Source of the DNA: a virus
Strand: one strand, 5' to 3'
DNA: 52,133 nucleotides
Virus record (IMG/VR): IMGVR_UViG_3300004770_000001
Span: 1-52,133 of that record
How positions within the stretch are numbered: the first letter of the stretch is position 1; every line of letters begins with the position of its first letter. The translations under genes and the position numbers were made by a program. Below the pieces are notes generated by a model. It was given only the letters and a program-made list of their open reading frames with translations. It was not told where the DNA came from and did not search any database. Below are positions 23,152 through 31,824 of this stretch, piece by piece.

Positions 23152-25075
23152 AGATTTAAGGCTCACCATTGGGGCCGACATAGATGCTTATCAAAACGGC
23201 TTAAAACAGGCCGGACAACTCACACAGAATTTTAGTAATGATGTATCACGTTCATTAGCTGGGGCAGCAGCATCAACAGATGCTTTAGGCGGCTCAGCAA
23301 TGTCAGCGTCGATGAAGTTTTATACCATGCGTTCGGGCGTAAGTGCTGCCCGTGATGGTGTAATGGCTTTTACTTTAGGTGGTCAAGCGGCAGAACGTTC
23401 CTTGCTTGCAATGGGTCACCACATCACAAGCTTAGTAAACGAAACCGGAAGTTTTAAAGGCGCTTTAGGTGCTTTAGCTTCGTCGCTTTGGGGTCCGGGT
23501 GGTTTAATATTGGGTATTACTCTTGCGGTTGAATTATTTGATAAATTCGGTTCATCTTCAAAGGGTGCCGCTCAATCATCAGCCGAATATATTGATAGTT
23601 TAGATGCAATAACTCAGGCTACAATAAAAGGCAAAGAATCAGGCGAGCAGGAAATAACCCGGTTAAAAATTCTTTACGATGCTACTCAAAACCATACACT
23701 TTCTTTACGGGATCGGAATAAAGCATACGATGAACTCGAAAAGAAATATCCTAATTGGTTTAGTAATGCCGAAAGAGAAAAGACGCTGTTAGGAGAAAAC
23801 AAGAAGGCTTATGATGATTTGTCAAAAGCTATACTTGCTTCTGCTTTGGCTAAAGCTTATGAAGATCAAATAGGTAAAAATGCCGAACGCGAATTTGCTA
23901 ATCAGAATAAAATAACTGACTTATCTAAGCAAAGGGATCAGGCTCAAGGGAGTTACAACAGCCAACTTTCAAGCCTTAAAAAAACATATCCTGGTATTCC
24001 CGAAAGTGAATTAAAAACCCTATACGGCCCGGCTTTGGTCGGTGACATGCAAAAGGTCGCAAGTTTGCAAAAGCAAATAAACGACCTGCAAACTGATAGC
24101 GGATTAATCACTAAGCAAAATCTTGAATTACAGAATTTAGCTACAAATAATGAAGTAAAAGCTGGATTTAGCACAAATCCCGGTGGCGATACTAATAAAA
24201 ATACCGATGCTGTAACGGGGCTTGATTTATTAAAGCAAAAACAGCAAGAGTTTAAAACTGCTTTGGATGATGCTGTAGCTGACAATAAGCCGGCGGAATA
24301 CATCAAAAACCTTGCTATTCAGTACACTGCATTAAGCGAAAAAATCAGCGAGGTTGAACAGAAAATTGCAAACTCTCAGGTAATTGGTGGTGGTGCCGCT
24401 CCTCTTACAGCAGTAGGCACGAAAGCTACGACTATAAACGGGAAAGATGATAATCAATTATCAACAGATAAGCTAACTGGCGACGATATAGCTAAAATGG
24501 CTAAAGCCTATGAAGATTATGTTCATTGGCTAAATATGGCACACCAAAGCAATGCCGACCTTAAAAAAGATAATGCAGAAGAAAATTTAGCATTTAAAGA
24601 ACTTTCAAAAACGGTAGGTCAGGGATTGGTTGGTGCTTTTGAAGCCGCGATGCAAGGAACTCAAAGCTTTGTTCAGGCAATGGGTCAATTTCTTGAAAAG
24701 TTAATTGAAAAGTTAATTGCGGCGGCAGCGGCAGCAGCAGTTGTAGCTGTTTTAATGACCGTTATTTCAGGCGGTTCGTTTTCAGCAGAATTTGCTTCAT
24801 CATTTGGTCAGTTAAGTGGGTTAACGGGCGTAATAGGGTCATTGGGCGGCACAGCAACATCAAGTTTACCACAACACGCAAACGGTGGTATTGCTACATC
24901 TGCATCAATAGGAATATTCGGTGAAGCAGGGCCAGAAGCATTGATTCCATTAAACCGAATGAATGAATTTACAGGTGGTGGCGGTGGAAATATGGAAGTT
25001 ACGCACCGGGTATCGGGATCTGATTTGCTTTTAGTTATTAATCGTGCAACAAAAACACAAGGCCGTAAATCATAA
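23141..25075 (+). CDS. Tape measure protein
   Basis: The 644-residue protein begins MAGEDLRLTIGADIDAYQNG and LKQAGQLTQNFSNDVSRSL, the usual start of tape measure proteins. Helical and coiled-coil sequence follows, then a hydrophobic segment near residue 530 (LIAAAAAAAVVAVLMTVISG) and a C-terminal FGEAGPEALIPLNRM, a very common tape measure ending. The length predicts a tail of roughly 95-100 nm if about 1.5 Å per residue holds. It overlaps the chaperone by 11 bases and the next gene as TAATG. Confidence 0.92.
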   Translation: MAGEDLRLTIGADIDAYQNGLKQAGQLTQNFSNDVSRSLAGAAASTDALGGSAMSASMKFYTMRSGVSAARDGVMAFTLGGQAAERSLLAMGHHITSLVNETGSFKGALGALASSLWGPGGLILGITLAVELFDKFGSSSKGAAQSSAEYIDSLDAITQATIKGKESGEQEITRLKILYDATQNHTLSLRDRNKAYDELEKKYPNWFSNAEREKTLLGENKKAYDDLSKAILASALAKAYEDQIGKNAEREFANQNKITDLSKQRDQAQGSYNSQLSSLKKTYPGIPESELKTLYGPALVGDMQKVASLQKQINDLQTDSGLITKQNLELQNLATNNEVKAGFSTNPGGDTNKNTDAVTGLDLLKQKQQEFKTALDDAVADNKPAEYIKNLAIQYTALSEKISEVEQKIANSQVIGGGAAPLTAVGTKATTINGKDDNQLSTDKLTGDDIAKMAKAYEDYVHWLNMAHQSNADLKKDNAEENLAFKELSKTVGQGLVGAFEAAMQGTQSFVQAMGQFLEKLIEKLIAAAAAAAVVAVLMTVISGGSFSAEFASSFGQLSGLTGVIGSLGGTATSSLPQHANGGIATSASIGIFGEAGPEALIPLNRMNEFTGGGGGNMEVTHRVSGSDLLLVINRATKTQGRKS

Positions 25076-27684
25076 TGGTTACATTATACACCTTTAGAAA
25101 AAGTAATTATTTATACACGGTTTACCGGGATGATACTAACTATGCCCTTGTAAATTACTATTCTACTTATTCGCCGGGCGTTGACAGCCAGCCGCCAGCT
25201 AATACTACTATTTCAGTAGTTTGCGTGCCGGGTACCTACGATCAATATTCCTACAAAACTCAAACTGCCGTTCCTTATGTTTACATTGACATAAACCATG
25301 ATGCTGCGGAATGCGGATACGTGCCGCCAGCTTGTGACGTTGCTATTTCAAGTTTTACAAAAAGCGATCAGACTGCAACGGGCGTAAATGACGGCAGCGC
25401 AAATTTATTTTGTACTTCCTCATCGCCTCCAATAACTTACTACTTATACACATCAGCGGATGTTTTAGTAACTCAAAATACTACCGGGTTATTTACAGGC
25501 CTTGCGCCAGGTGATTACTACATCAAAGCTTATGATACTCGTTTGTGTTATCAGATTCAAACCTTTACTATTTTAGCTTATGATGAAACATCGCAAACGC
25601 ATTGGAAATATCGTTTAGATTTCACAAGTTTAGACGGCCTTACAAGCTGGGAATTGAGGCTTATAGATGTTTTCCATAATTACGATAATACAGTTTACCC
25701 GATTGACATAACAGGGCAAGATGAGCCTATCGTCAAAAAAGTAGCAGATCCAAACGAAGATAAAACGACTTCAATAATATGCACAACGCTGGATATAAAC
25801 CTTGAATATACCGGAAACGATTTTACTATTGAAGAATTTATAGTTCCTGAGCAAAGCTGGAAAGTTGAATTATATAAAGATGGCGTTTTGGACTTTCAAG
25901 GCTGGATTTTGCCGGACGAAACGCAAAACTATTATTCAGATGCCCCCTATGCAGTTACCCTGACAGCTACCGACGGACTGGCAAGCTTAAAGGGCAATCT
26001 TTGGGGAGATGGTTCGGGCGGTCAGGGTTATGGATCGTATCAAATCGCGCAATACGGCTTTACTTCATGGGCGCTTCTTGTTAAACAGTGCTTAGATCAG
26101 TTAGGCTACGATTACGGTAGCACAACTATAATTTCATCGCTTCAATTTGCCGGAACTTATGATGTAAATCTATGGGTTGAAATAGGCATGTGGAGTGATA
26201 TTCTTTACGATTCGTCAGGCATTCCTACCGATACCTATTCTGCATTAGGCTTGCTTTTGGGAGGCTTAAAATTAAGTATCGTCCAGCATAAAGGCTATTT
26301 TGTTTTATTCAATAGTAACGACCTTTTTTATTTAAACAAATCTGCAAGGTCGGCAGACTTTGAAAATGCAGTTTATCAATTAGGCCCGACATTTGAGAAT
26401 ATTGCGGAAACTGGTACAGCGGTAGAGCAACCATTAAATCAATTAATTGGCAAAGATTATCCCGGCATACCAATTAATCCCCCACAAGGTATAAATTACG
26501 ATAAAGCTTATAATATTAAAGAAAGAGTAGATTTTAACTCTTTGGCGTTGCTTTTTACTAATCCGAGTTTTGAAGTTGGCGCCGTTCAGGGTAATTTGCC
26601 ACCTGAATTTCAATTTTATGGACCCACACCCACACCGGCTTATTGTAATTACGACCCAGTAATACCAGGAGTCACAAATTCAGGAGCATTTGACGGTGTA
26701 TGGGAATTACAAACCGAATGGCATACAGCATCAGGAGTCAATGCTCCAGCATTTGGAAGTCAGGCTCAGCTTATTAATCCAATAGTTATTGATCAGCCTT
26801 TGGTTGGTATCAATCTGTCATATCAATGGCGAGGTAATACACCATTTAATTCATATATAAAAATTGGCCCATCAGTAGCTTTAATATTTACCGAAACATC
26901 AACAGGTCTAACATGGTGGTGGAATAATAGGCCAACTCCCGGCCCTGCTTGGAAACCATTTACATCGGAATCCGATATAGGTGCTTTATATGTTGGTGAT
27001 GATGCAACTGATAATAGATGGCACAATTTTACGGTTCAAACAGCATCATTGCCAAATAGTGGAATTGGAACTATTCAAATTATGATAAATGGCCCTGGTT
27101 ACGTTTATACAACCGGCCATGAGCTTCCAGCAGGAACACTAATTTCTGTATCTATTGATGACTTAAATATTACCCAGTACAGTACAATAGTTTCATCAGT
27201 AAATCAAGTAGCTGAAATACATCAGACTGCTAAAGTAGTGGAATTACCAAATTCAAACATTAAAAATCCGAATCTAAATCTTTTTACTTTCCCCACAAAC
27301 AAACGTTGTGCAGGAAATATATTCTATTGCCCGGATATTAGCATTAATTATGCTTCGGGTATCGTTGCTAATACTTGGAATTTCGCTTTGAAAGTTGCTG
27401 ACCCATCAGATAGACTACCTGCGACAATCACAAGGGCATACGCTCGAAACTATGCCCGGCAAATGCTAAAATGGGAAGGTGACGTTAAAACAAACTACCT
27501 GCAATTTTACGGAACGTTCCAAGTCGAATACTTTGATAGTAAAGTTTTTTTAGCATTTTCTATTGAAAGCAAGCTTAGATCAGGCATTCATCATGTGGTA
27601 TTAATCGAGATTGACGATTCCGATGCTCAAAACGTTTACACCTATACACCTGTATATGAGAACAGCGCGAGAACGCTTCAATAG
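25075..27684 (+). CDS. Distal tail / baseplate protein with SprB-like repeat
   Basis: The 869-residue protein follows the tape measure gene, where distal tail and tail-associated proteins lie. Residues about 80-165 (from CDVAISSFTKSDQTATGVND to the end of QIQTFTI) resemble one SprB-type adhesin repeat: DGSANL, PPITYYLY, GLAPGDYYIKAYD, C. The next part (about 175-330: WKYRLDFTSLDGLTSWELRL, then VELYKDGVLDFQGWILPDE) looks like a distal tail hub. A jelly-roll-like carbohydrate-binding segment may follow near residues 490-710. It likely forms the tail tip contacting the host. Confidence 0.72.
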   Translation: MVTLYTFRKSNYLYTVYRDDTNYALVNYYSTYSPGVDSQPPANTTISVVCVPGTYDQYSYKTQTAVPYVYIDINHDAAECGYVPPACDVAISSFTKSDQTATGVNDGSANLFCTSSSPPITYYLYTSADVLVTQNTTGLFTGLAPGDYYIKAYDTRLCYQIQTFTILAYDETSQTHWKYRLDFTSLDGLTSWELRLIDVFHNYDNTVYPIDITGQDEPIVKKVADPNEDKTTSIICTTLDINLEYTGNDFTIEEFIVPEQSWKVELYKDGVLDFQGWILPDETQNYYSDAPYAVTLTATDGLASLKGNLWGDGSGGQGYGSYQIAQYGFTSWALLVKQCLDQLGYDYGSTTIISSLQFAGTYDVNLWVEIGMWSDILYDSSGIPTDTYSALGLLLGGLKLSIVQHKGYFVLFNSNDLFYLNKSARSADFENAVYQLGPTFENIAETGTAVEQPLNQLIGKDYPGIPINPPQGINYDKAYNIKERVDFNSLALLFTNPSFEVGAVQGNLPPEFQFYGPTPTPAYCNYDPVIPGVTNSGAFDGVWELQTEWHTASGVNAPAFGSQAQLINPIVIDQPLVGINLSYQWRGNTPFNSYIKIGPSVALIFTETSTGLTWWWNNRPTPGPAWKPFTSESDIGALYVGDDATDNRWHNFTVQTASLPNSGIGTIQIMINGPGYVYTTGHELPAGTLISVSIDDLNITQYSTIVSSVNQVAEIHQTAKVVELPNSNIKNPNLNLFTFPTNKRCAGNIFYCPDISINYASGIVANTWNFALKVADPSDRLPATITRAYARNYARQMLKWEGDVKTNYLQFYGTFQVEYFDSKVFLAFSIESKLRSGIHHVVLIEIDDSDAQNVYTYTPVYENSARTLQ

Positions 27685-27688
27685 TTCT

Positions 27689-27720
27689 TTGCAGTTTTGC
27701 AACACGAAAATTAAGCTGTA
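27689..27720 (+). promoter_or_regulatory. Conserved intergenic motif A, copy 4 (before second tail-tube protein)
   Basis: TTGCA-GTTT-TGCAA-CACGA followed by AAATTAAGCTGTAT. The inverted repeat is perfect. It starts four bases after the upstream stop, 78 bases before the ATG at 27767. TAAATTTAT occurs 31 bases after CACG (27737), the same as in copy 1. Confidence 0.65.
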
Positions 27721-27766
27721 TAAGAAGCATGTTGGGTAAATTTATGCCTGTTGAATAGTGGAATAA

Positions 27767-28444
27767 ATGGCAATAAAGGGTAAGGATTTAATATTAAGTC
27801 TATCCGTTAATGGAGTTGTCAAGCCTTTTTTATATTGTAAGACCTGTACGCTCACCCAAACTGCCGATGTGTTAGAAACGACCACACGCGGATCGGGCAG
27901 CGCACGTTCATACGATTATAATAGAACGTCTTACAAAATCCAGCTTACGAGTCTTGCTGATTTGTTAGATGTAACTTATTCAAGCCTTTATTTACAAAAC
28001 TGCCTGAATAATAGGATTAAGGTAACTTGGAGTTTTAAACTCGATTACACAACTTATTATAGCGGTAGTGCTTTAGTTACATCAGCAGCTATTGATTCGC
28101 CAAACGATGGTGTTTCGACGTTTACGGGGGAGTTAACAGGTGATGGCGCTATCGCTATCGCTGCAACCATTCCTCCAGTAGCAGAAAATTACAATTATAT
28201 CCGGGCGCTTTATGGTGATCCTCGATTCAGCACAAACGGTTTAGGTCAGGTAGTATTTACTGATCCTGCATTGAAAGGATTTACAGGATATCCAATTTTT
28301 GCAACTCAGCTATCTACTTATTTCACTTTAGCAAACATAAGCTACGATTCGGTAGATGGTAGCTTTACTATTCTTTCGGATGGCTTTAGTTTATTAAGCG
28401 GATACGATTTGATCATTTATCCATACCAGGTTCAAGAAACATAA
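27767..28444 (+). CDS. Second tail-tube-like protein (paralogue of 21972)
   Basis: The 225-residue protein begins MAIKGKDLILSLSVNGVVKP and has CTLTQTADVLETTTRGSGSA. The KGKDLIv...NGV, then T..T.TaDt.etTsR pattern is shared with the major tail protein, which points to duplication. The extra 80 C-terminal residues (from about 148, NYIRALYGDPRF onward) are a separate domain. It may be a tail-tip tube, a decorated tail subunit or a fibre adaptor. It has its own motif A leader. Confidence 0.72.
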   Translation: MAIKGKDLILSLSVNGVVKPFLYCKTCTLTQTADVLETTTRGSGSARSYDYNRTSYKIQLTSLADLLDVTYSSLYLQNCLNNRIKVTWSFKLDYTTYYSGSALVTSAAIDSPNDGVSTFTGELTGDGAIAIAATIPPVAENYNYIRALYGDPRFSTNGLGQVVFTDPALKGFTGYPIFATQLSTYFTLANISYDSVDGSFTILSDGFSLLSGYDLIIYPYQVQET

Positions 28445-28448
28445 TGAA

Positions 28449-31400
28449 ATGAAAAGGCTTTTATTAATAGTTACCATTATATCAGCATTTGTTACAGCGT
28501 CTTTTGCTCAGACAAAGCCAGTAGCAACCCGTACACCCGATGGCCCTCAGTTTATCGGGGACGCGAATTTAAAAGCAACAAAATATTTAATAGTACCCAT
28601 TTCAAGTGTTACGGGAATAACAGGCGGTACGGTTGATAGTGCAGGATACATCCGATACAATCCATCTACTAAAAACTTTGAGGGTTATTATGGCCCGGTT
28701 CATGGCTGGGGCGCTATTGGTGCTGCATCAGGAAATATTGTAGCAAAAGCCGATAGTAATACTTTTCCTGGTTACGTTACCCGTACAGCTTTAAAAGATT
28801 CATTAGCGAATAACACCCTAATATTTTCAAGACGGTTTAAAAACGTTTCAGGAACGGTTGATTTAGCTATCGGTGACAGTTCGGCCACATCCACAAATAA
28901 CAAACTTGTATTCAAAAATAATAACGGTGATTTAGTCACTCCTAACATCGTGTATGCTGCCGGAAGTACAAATACTATTACTTATACCGGAATGAAAATA
29001 GTTGCTTCAGGTGGGCTGCAAATACCTACCGGAGCAAGTTCAGGGTATGTTTTAACAAGCGATGGATCAGGGAATGCTTCATGGTCGGCAGGTGGAACAA
29101 CCAATATCTATAACCATAACGGCACATTAACAGGTAACAGATATTTTAACGGTGGGTTTCATCAATTGCACCTTGATTCATTGTCCGGGTATTATCAAAG
29201 TGTTGCAGGTACCGACGCTTTGGGAGAAGAAGATGCAACTACTTCATTCTATGGCAATACTAATACTATAAGTTTTTCTTATTGGGGTGGTGATTATTAC
29301 GCATTTTCATCTTCGGATGACGGCACAGGAAATTCAACAATGAACCTTTCGCATCAGCAAGGTTCAAGCTATGAATCCTTTTCGTTTGACAATAATAACA
29401 CAGGTATAAAAGTAATCGATCAATTGGGCGGTTATGGATTAGTTGCTTCAACAGGTGTTGACAGTACCAAAATGGGAACAGGTTCGGCTACTTACGCTAC
29501 AGGAAAATGGGTAATAAACCGAATAAAAAATTATTTTACGGCAGTTGGTGGGGCTACAAGTCAATCAGTAACTTTTAATAACAGCGGTTCAGGTGCTTCG
29601 TCAGGTGCTTTTTTTAACGGTACGGCAGCCAAAACAATTAGCTATAACACAATCGGTGCGCAAGCGGCTTTGAGTGGAACAGGTTTCGTAAAGATTTCAG
29701 GTTCTACGATTAGCTATGATAATTCGACCTATCTAACAACGGCGGCTGCAAGTTCAACCTATCAGCTTGCTTCAAACATCGAAACAACATTAACAAATTC
29801 CACTTATTTATATCCATCAGGAAGCGCAGTCACGGCGGCAATAGCGGCTATTTCAGTACCAACAGGAGCAAACCCGACAGGATCAGCCGGTTTGACTGCC
29901 GTTAACGGTTCTGCAACCACTTTTATGCGCAGTGATGCTGCACCTGCCATTAACCAGGGGATTGCGCCAACATGGACGTCGCAACATAATTATCAGCTTA
30001 ACTCACTCGGTACAACAATCGCGGCATCAAACGCTTCAATTTTTGTAGCCAATACAACAGCAGCCACTTCGGGAACTCAGCAATATTCGCCACTTATTGG
30101 GTGGCAAGCTCAATACTATAATACGACGGCATCTGCATCAAGATCGGTAGCGGCTTATTGGGGGCTTCAATCGCAATCGGGCACTGGATATGCTTACTTA
30201 GCAATGTACGCTTCTATAGATGGTGGTACACCTGCTTATAATGGCGTTGAAATAAGTTTGACAGGCTCTATGATTGCTGGGGCTTATACTTCAAGCAGTA
30301 CGTTTACAACAGCAAATAATGGTATAGGTGTTACTTCTACGGACGGCTATATTATGGCTAACGCCACAGCAGCGACAAACTCACTGGCTCAATGGTCGCG
30401 CAGATCACGGCAAAGCTCATTTTATTGGACTGGATCTACATCAAATCAGGCAGAAGCAACAGAGGAATTGCAAACCACTACCTCAAATACTGCTCAATAT
30501 GTTATTTCAGGGCGTACAGGTGGTTCAGGCTCATTCAATCCATACTTCGGCATAAGTGTAATCAACGGCAACTGGAGCTTAAACGGAACGGCTGGCACGA
30601 CCGGGCAAGTTCCGTCAAGTACAGGTTCGGGAATGCAATGGATAACTCCGATATCTTTAACAAGCCTATCCGCAACAACTCCTTTATCATACAATAACAC
30701 TACAGGTGCTTTTACCATTCAGCAAGCAAGCGGAAGTCAACCGGGTTATTTAGCATCAGCAGACTGGACGACTTTTAATGGCAAACAAGCCGCACTTTCA
30801 GGAACTGGATTTGTTAAAATATCGGGTACGACAATAAGTTATGACAACTCAACTTATTTAACTACCACAACTGCGGCTTCGACATATAGCCCGATTGCAG
30901 GTAGTTCGTCAATCGTTACGGTGGGTTCGCTTACATCAGGATCTATCCCTTATTCACTTTTAAGCGGAACGGTTCCGACATGGAATCAGAATACCACAGG
31001 AACGGCAGCCAATATAACAGCCACATCAAATAGCACCTTAACGACATTATCGGCTTTATCGCTGCCTTATTCACAAATTACAGGCACACCGTCATTATCG
31101 GGTTATATTCCCTATACTGGCGCGACTGGTAACGTGACGCTGGGTAGCTATTCAATCACTGCTTCACAATTCTTAGCTGGCACACTCGGCTATACAGATA
31201 CGGGCATTTTAGGGGCTTTGCAAAGCTCTGTCAATGGGTACAATCAATTCATTATCCAAAACACAAACACAGGATCGTCAGCATCGGCAAATTTAGTATT
31301 GAATAACAGCGCAAGTAGCGCAACGAATTACTACGGTGAAACGGGTATTAATGGCGTTAACTTTTCAAACGGTTCAGGGTCTTTAAACGGGCCGGGTAAC

Positions 31401-31823
31401 GTTTACTTTGATGCAGTTGGTGAAGATATAGTTGTAGGAACTTTCTCAAACAATGCAATTCACCTGGTTGCAAATAATAACGCCACAGACGCAATAACCA
31501 TATCAGGTTCAAATGCTATTTCATTCCCTCAATTAAGCACCAACGGACTATTAAAAACAAGCGGGGGCACTGGGGCTGTAAGTGTTGCGGTGGCTGGAAC
31601 TGATTATGTTTTAGCATCAAACTTTGTTACATCAGAAGTGCCATCCGGAACTATCAACGGTAGCAATACCAGCTTTACGCTTGCCAACACTCCGGTAACG
31701 GGAACTATCAGGCTATTTAGAAACGGAGTAAGAACTACAGCATTTACTGCGTCAGGTAGCACAATCACCATGAGCGCAGCACCATTAACAGGGGATACAC
31801 TTTTAGTTGATTATCAAAAATAA
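28449..31823 (+). CDS. Tail fibre-like protein with signal peptide
   Basis: The 1124-residue, Ser/Thr/Gly/Ala-rich protein starts with a Sec-type signal peptide (MKRLLLIVTI...ASFAQ, about 21 residues). It contains two copies of GTGFVKISGxTISYDNSTYL (about residues 408 and 782) and trimeric fibre-like sequence such as GNVTLGSYSITASQF. The C-terminal module begins EVPSGTINGSNTSFTLANTP and ends DTLLVDYQK, a common fibre ending in Bacteroidota phages. Fibres bind host receptors. The N-terminal signal peptide is unexpected for a virion part assembled in the cytoplasm. Confidence 0.78.
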   Translation: MKRLLLIVTIISAFVTASFAQTKPVATRTPDGPQFIGDANLKATKYLIVPISSVTGITGGTVDSAGYIRYNPSTKNFEGYYGPVHGWGAIGAASGNIVAKADSNTFPGYVTRTALKDSLANNTLIFSRRFKNVSGTVDLAIGDSSATSTNNKLVFKNNNGDLVTPNIVYAAGSTNTITYTGMKIVASGGLQIPTGASSGYVLTSDGSGNASWSAGGTTNIYNHNGTLTGNRYFNGGFHQLHLDSLSGYYQSVAGTDALGEEDATTSFYGNTNTISFSYWGGDYYAFSSSDDGTGNSTMNLSHQQGSSYESFSFDNNNTGIKVIDQLGGYGLVASTGVDSTKMGTGSATYATGKWVINRIKNYFTAVGGATSQSVTFNNSGSGASSGAFFNGTAAKTISYNTIGAQAALSGTGFVKISGSTISYDNSTYLTTAAASSTYQLASNIETTLTNSTYLYPSGSAVTAAIAAISVPTGANPTGSAGLTAVNGSATTFMRSDAAPAINQGIAPTWTSQHNYQLNSLGTTIAASNASIFVANTTAATSGTQQYSPLIGWQAQYYNTTASASRSVAAYWGLQSQSGTGYAYLAMYASIDGGTPAYNGVEISLTGSMIAGAYTSSSTFTTANNGIGVTSTDGYIMANATAATNSLAQWSRRSRQSSFYWTGSTSNQAEATEELQTTTSNTAQYVISGRTGGSGSFNPYFGISVINGNWSLNGTAGTTGQVPSSTGSGMQWITPISLTSLSATTPLSYNNTTGAFTIQQASGSQPGYLASADWTTFNGKQAALSGTGFVKISGTTISYDNSTYLTTTTAASTYSPIAGSSSIVTVGSLTSGSIPYSLLSGTVPTWNQNTTGTAANITATSNSTLTTLSALSLPYSQITGTPSLSGYIPYTGATGNVTLGSYSITASQFLAGTLGYTDTGILGALQSSVNGYNQFIIQNTNTGSSASANLVLNNSASSATNYYGETGINGVNFSNGSGSLNGPGNVYFDAVGEDIVVGTFSNNAIHLVANNNATDAITISGSNAISFPQLSTNGLLKTSGGTGAVSVAVAGTDYVLASNFVTSEVPSGTINGSNTSFTLANTPVTGTIRLFRNGVRTTAFTASGSTITMSAAPLTGDTLLVDYQK

Positions 31824-31824
31824 T

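Noticed and set aside
30328-30718. Overlapping ORFs inside the first fibre gene
   Set aside because: They are shadows of low-complexity coding sequence, with no start signals or recognisable domains.
29660-30870. Possible CRISPR-like or mobile repeat in the fibre gene
   Set aside because: The two copies (GTGFVKISG region) are coding repeats with third-position differences; no regular spacers or array are present.
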